Of a stretch of 64,000 bases of DNA, positions 46,801-53,873 are shown piece by piece (position 1 is the first letter of the stretch; each line of letters begins with the position of its first letter). The stretch lies in NCBI RefSeq assembly GCF_002632825.1, contig NZ_NJAJ01000006.1, positions 108,457 through 172,456 of the forward strand, in the 5' to 3' direction. Made by a program: the position numbers and the translations under genes. The DNA is from Xenorhabdus stockiae. GTDB taxonomy: Bacteria; Pseudomonadota; Gammaproteobacteria; Enterobacterales; Enterobacteriaceae. Under the pieces are notes generated by a model. It was not told the DNA's origin. It saw only the letters and a list, made by a program, of their open reading frames with translations, and searched no databases.

Positions 46801-46926
46801 GGCGATAGTGGGAGCAAATGCGCCAGCCAGTGGAAACGAAAACTGGGCGATAATGTTTACCCAGGCTACTCGTTTCAGCACAGCTTGCTGATTTTTTACC
46901 CACGGCTCATCAAGTTTTTTATACAT
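43888..46926 (-). CDS. Invasin/intimin-type inverse autotransporter
   Basis: 1012-residue surface protein. Start taken at 46926 (MYKKLDEPWVKNQQAVLKR) with AGG about ten bases upstream; signal peptide ends near IAMA. LysM peptidoglycan-binding domain (about 62-112; YILKPGETIYTIAKRYSFT), inverse-autotransporter barrel (about 165-430; GWMLGYNAFLDHDFTG), then Ig-like domains (about 450-890) and a C-terminal lectin-like domain (about 895-1012) with paired cysteines WYC and the final VICI. This layout fits invasin/intimin adhesins inserted by BAM/TamAB. Host target unknown. The AT-rich upstream gap suggests horizontal acquisition. Confidence 0.85.
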   Translation of the reverse strand: MYKKLDEPWVKNQQAVLKRVAWVNIIAQFSFPLAGAFAPTIAMAETPTTSQYAPLIAIPTESYILKPGETIYTIAKRYSFTIDQLKEINQLRAFHKPFSELNAGDEINVPKPRPNKYLPFNYFSSAQFVSRPVESGQMESGQFPETDDTGSSLANSATRIGEILSSDNVGNSAINQLSNLAVGEANQQLQNWLGHYGTARVQANIDRRGHLDGSQLDMLLPLYDSESKMNFTQFGLRRIDKRNTINFGVGQRQFFDGWMLGYNAFLDHDFTGNNTRFGLGAEYTRNYLKLGMNGYLRLSNWRESRFLKDYDERPANGFDLRAQGYIPALPQFGGKLVYEQYFGHEVGLINKDHRGKNPAAFTAGINYTPIPLLTFGIDRKQDMSGNGDTQFNLEMNYEIGTPWSKQTNPDAVGFSHTLQGSRYDLVDRNNQIVLEYRKREVIRLTLDSLISGHAGEIKPIHISVNSKYGLKTIQWDAANLLANGGKIERQSDKLYLLTLPKYHHSGNNAYTISAIAYDEHDNASKRAETQIQVLQAEASVDKSTFTARDHELSADGHSSTTLKLMLKDGNGNPIPDSAEDLKFVSSELSGEGEAPTIGKIKETQPGTYEALLTAGEKIGVLTVTAKFKKLNFTPIEITFFHPDKPIIKDVRMSGRLEMGHTLKATYTFNANNGESTDKSRYEWGDKGNVDITKGSTITESGKIPTYTLTLEDAGRVKALVVQAQNGLHITGNTKTIDTSMGQEQGNYTYGGTEGGKIKGIADNLKVTANTGKAKKGETITLSVQTFNHGHPVRNVPVEVKTTEALNRQNIHQAVTLQVNGNAGHYQGVTGDNGTLSLPLTDPHGLGVKTTLQVAGYGVSAPQTENVIFTVATSPDSQYANFWGHMADTATGANGRVFSRPLLQAELDAMGMHGMTTYTENGEHWPRRIYRGAVWYCHKIHKELPTKEDLLNLYQIHQKNEMHDLYGWPQFRSYRSSTSGIDDDGKKAHYAVNIDDGTAHVINETVTDYVICI

Positions 46927-47824
46927 AAATATTAGACCTGTAACAGTAAAAGCGTCAGGTGATGACGGTATAAAAGAATGGCAAAGTGGCATTGCCTTAT
47001 TTAAGGCACCACAAATGAGCTAGCAAAAATTCTGCTAGACAATTAACGCATGGATTATTTATCTGGAATAAATAATATATGTGGTTTTTTATTCCAGCAT
47101 AAATTTATTTTTTGGTCAACACTACTTTCTATATTAGTCGTTTAAAATAAAAAAAGAGAGCTAGAAATAGAATAATTAAGAAGTAATTTATACCTGTCTC
47201 ATTATTTTTCAACACTATGATTTTATTGATTATATCAATTGATTCATAGCGTTGCAGAGTGCTTATTTACATGATGGGAAATTATCTGATGAAGGAATGA
47301 AATAATTCTAAATATAATGAATTTTTTGACAATTAAATATCTATTGCTAATTATTACTGGTTTTTGTTTTCATTTTCATTTTATTAAGTATTGCTACTTT
47401 GATTTATTATCGAAATGTATTTAGATGCAAAGCAAATAAGAGCGATTCTTTTATTTATAATAAAATATTAATTAATAAATTAATTTTAATTATAAAAAGT
47501 ATTAAGTAAGGCAATTCGACTCTGAAAATTGATTAATTTCCTTCCATGCCGCCCCTAAAAATTGATTAGGTATATAATGTTATAAATGATTGAGCAAAGT
47601 ATTTAACTTTTGTCAATGATGAAGCGCACGAATTTCTAAAAAGGATTTGTGAAAATAGTGTCACACTAGGCAACTAATCGTCATTCGATAAGAAACAGAT
47701 CATAGAGATTAAGGGTTAAAACGACAAATTAAGACCATGTTGTTGCATGGGTTCAGTTAAACTTAATGCCGTAAATCTCCGACGAGTTTTGTTCGGGTAG
47801 TATGTTTGGAGCTTACAAAACATA
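46927..47824. other. AT-rich intergenic region
   Basis: About 900 bases with no convincing ORF. Long A/T tracts such as TTATTTATAATAAAATATTA (near 47450) are typical of H-NS-silenced acquired DNA. It should contain the divergent promoters for the invasin gene and the hlyD-permease operon. No terminator or known operator was recognised. Confidence 0.6.
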
Positions 47825-48796
47825 ATGAAGAAAAGAACACTTTTCACAATATTGCTGATTATTTTTCTGACAGCAATGGCTGTACTCTTTCGTTCACATC
47901 ATCAGGATTTATTGTTACAGGGAGAAGTTGACGCTCCTGAAGTGATCATTACGTCCAAAGCATCCGGACGTGTAGCTGCGCTTCACGTTAGGAGAGGTGA
48001 CGATGTTAAAGCAGGGCAATTGCTGATTAGTCTTGATGGCCCTGAATTGGCTGCAAAAGTTGCCGCTGCTCAGGCAGCCCGTGATCAGGCCAAAGCAAAA
48101 CTCGATTTATCCATCAGTGGTACACGGGAAGAGAATATCCGCAGTCTGGAGGCTGCATTTTTGCAGGCAGAATTTGGCTATAAAAATGCAAAGCGTGAAT
48201 TTGAGCGGCTGAGCAATATTTCAGTCAAAGGCTATTCATCTGCCAGTGAACTGGATAATGCCCGAAATGCCCGCGATATCGCCTATCAGAAAATGTTGGC
48301 AGCGAAAGCAGATCTGGACGCGGGAAAAAATGGCGATCGTATTGAACTGAGGCAACAGTATCAGGCTGCACTGAATGAAGCGGAAGAAAAATTACAGGAA
48401 TTAAAAATTCAGAGTAATGATTTACAGGTAACAGCCCCTGTTGCTGGTGAAATCGGGCCACTTCCGGCAGAAGTCGGTCAGCTTTTTAATGCCGGCAGCC
48501 CACTGGCAACCCTCGTACGTATTCCCGAAACCTACTTCGTCTATAACCTGCGTGAAGATATTCTGGCAAAAGTGCGCAAAGGTGACAAAGTTAAACTGCG
48601 TGTACCGGCGCTGGATAACAAAGAGATTGAGGCAGAAGTGCGTTATATCGCGCCAATGGGAGATTACGCGACAAAACGTGCAACCCGCGCGACAGGGGAC
48701 TTCGATCTGAGAACATTTGAAGTACGTTTATACCCATCACAACCGATTGATGGTCTGCGCCCCGGTATGAGTGCGTTATGGCTCTGGGGTCGCTAA
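47825..48796 (+). CDS. HlyD-family membrane fusion protein
   Basis: 323-residue periplasmic adaptor. One N-terminal membrane anchor (residues about 4-22), a split biotinyl-lipoyl domain (about 32-70 and 205-240; ASGRVAALHVRRGDDVKAGQ, APVAGEIGPLPAEVGQLFNAG), a long alpha-helical hairpin (about 72-200) and a beta-barrel domain after about 245. It resembles E. coli YhiI/YbhG. It is the first gene of a three-gene cluster with two ABC-2 permeases and probably links them to an outer-membrane channel such as TolC, not encoded here. Confidence 0.88.
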   Translation: MKKRTLFTILLIIFLTAMAVLFRSHHQDLLLQGEVDAPEVIITSKASGRVAALHVRRGDDVKAGQLLISLDGPELAAKVAAAQAARDQAKAKLDLSISGTREENIRSLEAAFLQAEFGYKNAKREFERLSNISVKGYSSASELDNARNARDIAYQKMLAAKADLDAGKNGDRIELRQQYQAALNEAEEKLQELKIQSNDLQVTAPVAGEIGPLPAEVGQLFNAGSPLATLVRIPETYFVYNLREDILAKVRKGDKVKLRVPALDNKEIEAEVRYIAPMGDYATKRATRATGDFDLRTFEVRLYPSQPIDGLRPGMSALWLWGR

Positions 48797-48808
48797 GGTG
48801 GCAGGCTG

Positions 48809-50014
48809 ATGAACAAAAAAGGTGGATGGTTTGGTGTTAAGTGGAGCAGCTTTGGATGCAATAGTTTTAGATGGCATGCTCATGAATGGAATATCTTTAA
48901 GCAGGCCTTTAATAAGGAACTGAAGGTTGCATCTCGTAGCCCGGTTTTTCACTGGCTGAGTTGGTTGTTTCCGTTGTTGCTGTTTATCTTAATCAGTGCC
49001 ACCTTTTCGGAAGGGACGCTGTTAAACCTGCCTGTTTCGGCAGTGGATAATGATCACAGTTCCTTATCACGATCGCTGATCCGTAATCTGAATGCAGCAC
49101 CCCATGCAAATATCAAAACTTATGATGGTGGTCTGGCTGAGTCCTTAAAGCGTCTGGGCAGCGCAGAGGATTATGCTCTGCTCTATCTTCCCTTTGATCT
49201 TGAAAAAGATGCGCTGAGTGGGAAACAGCCAACAGTGAGGATGTATTACAATGCGCTGTTTTATGGTGCGGGTCGTTATGCATCTGTGGATTTTAGTGGG
49301 CTGATGGCAGAAACGAATGCTAAATATCGTAGTGTTATCGCATCTGAAATTGGCCGTCAACTCCCTCCGCTTGCCAGAGCGACCATGTCTTATGACAGTC
49401 TGTTCAATGCCAGTGGCAGTTATATTTACTACCAGCAATTTGCTGCAACCATCCACTTATTACAGCTTTTTGTTGTAACCGGTACGATTTATACCATGGC
49501 GAGAGGTAAACATCTCCTGAGCGAAAAATCATTTGTACCGGCTTTAATAGGGAAACTGGCTCCGCATACATTGATTTTCACTCTGTTGCTGATGGTAGAA
49601 ATTATGGCGCTGGTGGCATTTTCTGATGCCAAAGTTGCAGGTAACCCGCTCTATATGCCTGTGGTTGGGTTTTTCTATGTGATCGCGGCTCAAAGTATTG
49701 GCCTGTTACTGTTTACTTTTACCAACAGTGCAATAACGGCTTATACCCTTATTGGGATGCTGGTGAGTATCGCAATGTCGTTTTCCGGTATGGTTATGCC
49801 TGAATTATCAATGGTGTGGCCAGCAAGACTTATTTCAAATCTGGAACCGTTAACCCATGCTTTAAATGCTATGTTCGATATTTTTTTACGGGAAGTGTCA
49901 TTAAAAATCATCGTCTACGTTTGCATGTTACTGGCAATTTACCCTTTGGTTTGTGCCTTACTGGTTCGCAATCGTCTGTGGAAACGGCTTAGTCAGTCTG
50001 GGGAGAGCCTATAA
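48809..50014 (+). CDS. ABC-2 family permease, first
   Basis: 401-residue ABC-2 type permease. One N-terminal membrane helix (about 47-67) is followed by a large extracytoplasmic domain (about 70-225; LPVSAVDNDHSSLSRSLIRN) and five C-terminal membrane helices (about 235-385). The VDNDHSS pattern is typical of YhhJ/YbhR-type exporter subunits. Twelve bases after hlyD. No ATP-binding motif in this protein. Confidence 0.85.
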   Translation: MNKKGGWFGVKWSSFGCNSFRWHAHEWNIFKQAFNKELKVASRSPVFHWLSWLFPLLLFILISATFSEGTLLNLPVSAVDNDHSSLSRSLIRNLNAAPHANIKTYDGGLAESLKRLGSAEDYALLYLPFDLEKDALSGKQPTVRMYYNALFYGAGRYASVDFSGLMAETNAKYRSVIASEIGRQLPPLARATMSYDSLFNASGSYIYYQQFAATIHLLQLFVVTGTIYTMARGKHLLSEKSFVPALIGKLAPHTLIFTLLLMVEIMALVAFSDAKVAGNPLYMPVVGFFYVIAAQSIGLLLFTFTNSAITAYTLIGMLVSIAMSFSGMVMPELSMVWPARLISNLEPLTHALNAMFDIFLREVSLKIIVYVCMLLAIYPLVCALLVRNRLWKRLSQSGESL

Positions 50015-50030
50015 TGCGGGAAGCCGGAAA

Positions 50031-51188
50031 ATGAATAACTGGAAAATGTACTGGCAGACTTTCCGCACGGTATTGTTGTCAATGTTGGAAAAACCCATGT
50101 GGCTGATGTTGATTGTTTCTCTGTGCGTCATGAGTCTGGTTTACGTTAAACCCACATTATGGGATCTGCCCGTCGCGGTTATTGATCAGGATAACAGCTA
50201 TATGAGCCGTGCATTGATCCGTCACGTTGATGCGACAGCAAAAGTAGAAACCAAAAATTATGCCAGTCTCGAGGATGCCCGTGCTGACATGCTGCATCGG
50301 GAAATATTTGCCATTATCATTATCCCGACAGATTTCGAGAAGCGTCTTTTAGGCGGGAACAATGTGACAGTTCCGGTTTATGGTGATGCGACTAACCGTC
50401 TGGCTAACGGGGAGATTCAACAGGATTTAATACTGGCTTATCAAAAGTTACTATCAGAATACAATACAAAATTACTTTTGAAGTCGGGGTTCAGCACAGA
50501 ACAGGTGAAGGTTCTGTTACAGCCAATTAAAGGAGAAACAGTCGGATTATTTAATCCTGGGGTGAGTTATGCCGCCATTGTCTTCCCCGGATTATTAGTC
50601 ATGCTTTTGCAGCACTCCCTACTGATAGCCAGTGTGCGTGTCAGCATCGCTATACGTGAAACCCCCAAAGGCAAGCCCCCGCTACCTGTCTATCTGGGAG
50701 CGCTGTCCGCACTGTTGCCTATCTGGTTGTTTTTATCTGTCATCTTTTTTGTGCTATGGCCGTGGGTACTGGGATACAGGCAGGATGCGCCAGTCTATCA
50801 ATTGTTGTTGATGACTTTTCCATTCCTGCTGGCGGTACTGGGGCTGGGCAAACTGGTTACAGAGTGCTTACGCAGTGTGGAAATGATTTATCTGACACTG
50901 GCGTTCATTACCACTCCGGTGTTCTATATTTCCGGCACAACCTGGCCCATACAGGCAATGCCAGATTGGGTAAGGGCAATCTCATCCGCTTTACCATCCA
51001 CATGGGCAACTAAAATTATTGCGGGTATAAACCAAATGAATATGCCTCTGCAAAGTATGCTGGGGGATATTGCGATGATCTTACTCCTTGGTGTTATCTA
51101 TATGATCCTGGGGATCTTGGTTGGGATGCTACGTAATGGTGAATTACGGGAGCTGAGAGGATTTATGAAACACCTGAGAAGGAAATAA
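50031..51188 (+). CDS. ABC-2 family permease, second
   Basis: 385-residue ABC-2 permease with the same layout as the previous gene: membrane helix (about 22-42), periplasmic domain with LPVAVIDQDNSYMSRALIRH (about 47-66), then five membrane helices (about 185-375). The ISGTTWPIQAMPDWVRA segment near 305-320 is characteristic of YhhJ-type subunits. Start at 50031 (MNNWKMYWQTF) is uncertain because its ribosome site is weak; the longer frame would overlap the previous gene. The next ORF is unrelated, so the cluster has no ATPase. Confidence 0.82.
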   Translation: MNNWKMYWQTFRTVLLSMLEKPMWLMLIVSLCVMSLVYVKPTLWDLPVAVIDQDNSYMSRALIRHVDATAKVETKNYASLEDARADMLHREIFAIIIIPTDFEKRLLGGNNVTVPVYGDATNRLANGEIQQDLILAYQKLLSEYNTKLLLKSGFSTEQVKVLLQPIKGETVGLFNPGVSYAAIVFPGLLVMLLQHSLLIASVRVSIAIRETPKGKPPLPVYLGALSALLPIWLFLSVIFFVLWPWVLGYRQDAPVYQLLLMTFPFLLAVLGLGKLVTECLRSVEMIYLTLAFITTPVFYISGTTWPIQAMPDWVRAISSALPSTWATKIIAGINQMNMPLQSMLGDIAMILLLGVIYMILGILVGMLRNGELRELRGFMKHLRRK

Positions 51189-51487
51189 TAATAATCTCGA
51201 ATTATCGTCAGAGAGATAGTGAAAATATATTGATTTGGGGCAGGTTCCGTGTAAAGGTTTCAGATGCTGATTTACTGCATCTCAATGTCAGTTTTTATGA
51301 CGGATTTTTGAGATAGCATCAGGAAATATCACAGTATTTTGGCAGAATAACAAATTCCTTTTTATGAAAAAGGAACTGGCTTGTATTAGGTTAAATCCAC
51401 TCTCCATTTTGATTTATTATAGTTAGCTGAATTTATCAAAATGGAACAGAAAGAGGGCGCTGATCAGCACGATCGCGCGTTATCGTC

Positions 51488-51991
51488 ATGTTAATCAGGG
51501 TCGAAATTCCGGTTGATGCTATGGGGATTGATCGCTTGTTGCGGGAATCCTTTGAGACATCGGCAGAAGCTGAGTTAGTCCACAAGCTAAGAGAAGATGG
51601 CTTGTTGACACTGGGTGTTGTTGCGACTGACGATGAAGGTCACGTGATTGGCTATGTTGGTTTTACACCGGTTGATGTCAATGGACAGGATCATAACTGG
51701 GTTGGGTTAGCGCCATTGGCGGTGGCCGAATCGTACCGTCGTCAGGGGATTGGCGAGAAGCTGGTGTATGAAGGCTTGGACAGCCTGAATGAATTCGGCT
51801 ATGGGGCAGTGGTTGTACTTGGTGAGCTTGAATATTATCAGAGATTTGGTTTCAGGCCCGCTGAAGAGTATCAACTACATTGCCAATGGTCTGGCTGTGA
51901 ACGATATTTTCAGGTTTACACTCTGGCAGATGTCTCGCTGGATGATTGCCATGGTCTGGTCACGTATCCCCGTCATTTTGCTGACGTATGA
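51488..51991 (+). CDS. yhbS: GNAT-family N-acetyltransferase YhbS
   Basis: 167-residue GNAT protein, the same length as E. coli YhbS. The acetyl-CoA loop is in VAESYRRQGIGEKLVYEGLD (about 81-100), preceded by WVGLAPLA. The substrate is not established from sequence. The 299-base gap before it holds no visible gene. It is convergent with yhbQ, as in E. coli, but yhbT is missing. Confidence 0.9.
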   Translation: MLIRVEIPVDAMGIDRLLRESFETSAEAELVHKLREDGLLTLGVVATDDEGHVIGYVGFTPVDVNGQDHNWVGLAPLAVAESYRRQGIGEKLVYEGLDSLNEFGYGAVVVLGELEYYQRFGFRPAEEYQLHCQWSGCERYFQVYTLADVSLDDCHGLVTYPRHFADV

Positions 51992-52048
51992 CATGTTACC
52001 GGTATTCTGATGGCAGCATGTAAGTGAACAAAACTCAGTTAACAGAAC

Positions 52049-52336
52049 CTATGATAGGTAGGTAACTATACAGACAGGCTGGGCAGTCACCAGCCTTTCT
52101 TTTTGCTGCTTACTCAGTTGTTTTACCCGATATTCCAGTCTCAAAGCCGTACTCCTGTCTGGCATTGCGCTGTGATAGACCAACGTTAATGGCCCTTTTC
52201 CTTTCAGCGCTTTTGCTCCTTTTCCGGCTGTATGCTGAGCCAGACGGCGAGAAACATCTGTCGTAATTCCAGTATATAATGAACCATTCCGCGTTTTTAT
52301 CAGGTAAAGATACCAATCAGATTCTTTAATATTCAT
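52049..52336 (-). CDS. yhbQ: GIY-YIG domain protein YhbQ
   Basis: 95-residue single-domain GIY-YIG nuclease-like protein (UPF0213). The catalytic pattern [20 protein letters not shown] (residues 7-26) has the YLY and YTG forms of the GIY-YIG motif; the conserved R is in DVSRRLAQH and the E in [13 protein letters not shown]. coli YhbQ cleaves DNA in vitro and is linked to repair. The biological role is uncertain. Confidence 0.9.
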   Translation of the reverse strand: MNIKESDWYLYLIKTRNGSLYTGITTDVSRRLAQHTAGKGAKALKGKGPLTLVYHSAMPDRSTALRLEYRVKQLSKQQKERLVTAQPVCIVTYLS

Positions 52337-52549
52337 TATTTTTCTTAAGTTATTTCCAATGTATCAATCACAATAAAAATTAATACATTGTTTGTCTATC
52401 ATCCTAATGATTATATTTCTACAATTATAACTTATGGATTATATTAAATTATATGTCTATTCACCGTAGGTGATCATTTTTTCAATTCAAAATTATTGAA
52501 TAAGAATAGCAGTAATTGCTAATTATCATTTTTCTGATAAGCGTATAAA

Positions 52550-52563
52550 TTGATCCGCATCAC
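52550..52563. promoter_or_regulatory. FNR/CRP-like site upstream of BhsA-type gene
   Basis: TTGATCCGCATCAC matches the FNR consensus TTGAT-N4-ATCAA at nine of ten defined positions. Its centre lies about 50 bases before the next ATG. It could also be read as a degraded CRP site because the right half continues as TCACA. Confidence 0.45.
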
Positions 52564-52606
52564 AAAGGGTAACTCCTATATTTACAAGTAGTCAGAGGAT
52601 TTAAAG

Positions 52607-52858
52607 ATGAAAAATGTGAAATTTATTGCTGCCGTGTTGTCATTAAGTGCTATTTCATTTGGTTCATTCGCAGCAACTGAGGTCAAAAGTGCTGCTGGAG
52701 AGAAAATTGGTGTGGTTTCTGTAGCAGGAGCGGAAACGCTGGATAGCCTGACTGAGGCATTATCCAAAAAAGCTGATAAAGCTGGAGCCCAATCTTTCCG
52801 TATTATTTCTGCAACCGGCAAAAATAAATTGTATGGTGTTGCTGAAATCTATAAATAA
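52607..52858 (+). CDS. BhsA/YhcN-family (DUF1471) periplasmic protein
   Basis: 83-residue secreted protein. Signal peptide with likely cleavage at SFAA (residues 20-23). The mature part is a single DUF1471 domain: EKIGVVSVAGAETLDSLTEA, then KAGAQSFRIISATGKNKLYG, ending in AEIYK. Relatives such as BhsA, McbA and YhcN respond to acid, peroxide or metal stress and affect biofilm formation. Monocistronic by spacing. The exact orthologue within this large family cannot be assigned by eye. Confidence 0.82.
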   Translation: MKNVKFIAAVLSLSAISFGSFAATEVKSAAGEKIGVVSVAGAETLDSLTEALSKKADKAGAQSFRIISATGKNKLYGVAEIYK

Positions 52859-52970
52859 CTTATAGTTACCCCAGACTATACTTATTTATTAGATAAATAT
52901 CAGAACACGTCACTGGAAGCTATCTAACGTGTTCTGATTAAAAGGCAGAAATATAACGGTATATAAATAG

Positions 52971-53402
52971 ATGGAATCGGATAAAGAAAAATTAATAATA
53001 TCTCAGTATATTGCCAATCAACATGTCTTCACACTTTGTACTTCTTCACCTCAGGATCTCTGGTGTGCCAGTTGTTTTTATCTCTTTGACGCTGAAAAAA
53101 TGGTTCTTTGGTTTATGACCGAAGCTGATACGCGTCACGGTAAAATAATGCAGGAAAATGCCATCGTTGCGGGAACGATTGCAGATCAAACGCACAATAT
53201 TTCTCAGATCAGAGGTATTCAGTTTCGTGGTGAGGTGGTTGCGCTGACAGGTAAAGATGAAACCATTGCCAGAGCGGCTTATTGCCACCAGTTTCCTGTT
53301 GCGATAACGGCAAAAACACCTATTTGGCAATTGAACCTGAATGAGATCAAAATGGTGGATAATTCGTTTGGTTTTGGCAAAAAATTATACTGGCAGCGTT
53401 AA
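52971..53402 (+). CDS. yhbP: YhbP-family (UPF0306) protein
   Basis: 143-residue protein with a split-barrel flavin/FMN-binding fold typical of the pyridoxamine-oxidase-like superfamily. Matches E. coli YhbP: LWCASCFYLFDAEKMVLWF near 25-43 and IRGIQFRGEVVALTGKDE near 80-97. Enzymatic activity unknown. It is convergent with nrdG, two bases apart at the stops. Confidence 0.85.
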   Translation: MESDKEKLIISQYIANQHVFTLCTSSPQDLWCASCFYLFDAEKMVLWFMTEADTRHGKIMQENAIVAGTIADQTHNISQIRGIQFRGEVVALTGKDETIARAAYCHQFPVAITAKTPIWQLNLNEIKMVDNSFGFGKKLYWQR

Positions 53403-53404
53403 TC

Positions 53405-53869
53405 TCAGCGCAGATAGTGAATCACCTGATTACGGCTGCCCCGCCAGATCAGCATCGGCTCTTGTTGCTCCTGTTCAAATTTCCCGTCAACTAATACATT
53501 AATATGGCTGACAATCTCCTGCTGAAGTTCATTTAATTCGTTGAGAACATAGCCTGTCCATAGCCAGATATCTTTATCCGGGCACTCTGTTTTGACCCGT
53601 TTGACCAACCTGAGAATCGCTGCTGTGTTATCGGGATGAAGTGGATCGCCACCGGATAATGATAGCCCTTGTCGCCTGATACGATGATCATTCAGATCAG
53701 CGATGAGCTGATTTTCAACTGCCAGAGTAAAAGGACGACCGGAATCAGTCCGCCACGTTGTCTGGTTATAGCAGCCACGACACTGATGGGAGCAACCCGC
53801 GACAAACAGAGTGCAGCGGGTTCCGGGGCCGTTGACCACATCGACTGGATAATATTGATGGTAATTCAT
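53405..53869 (-). CDS. nrdG: Anaerobic ribonucleotide reductase activase
   Basis: 154-residue radical-SAM activase that installs the glycyl radical on NrdD. Radical-SAM cysteines are in FVAGCSHQCRGCYNQTTW (CX3CX2C, about 22-39), with the GGDPLH motif near 79-84. Start 53869 (MNYHQYYPVDVV) gives exactly the E. coli length; an in-frame ATG at 53890 would overlap the nrdD stop. It begins four bases after nrdD ends, so the genes are coupled. Confidence 0.95.
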   Translation of the reverse strand: MNYHQYYPVDVVNGPGTRCTLFVAGCSHQCRGCYNQTTWRTDSGRPFTLAVENQLIADLNDHRIRRQGLSLSGGDPLHPDNTAAILRLVKRVKTECPDKDIWLWTGYVLNELNELQQEIVSHINVLVDGKFEQEQQEPMLIWRGSRNQVIHYLR

Positions 53870-53873
53870 GGTA

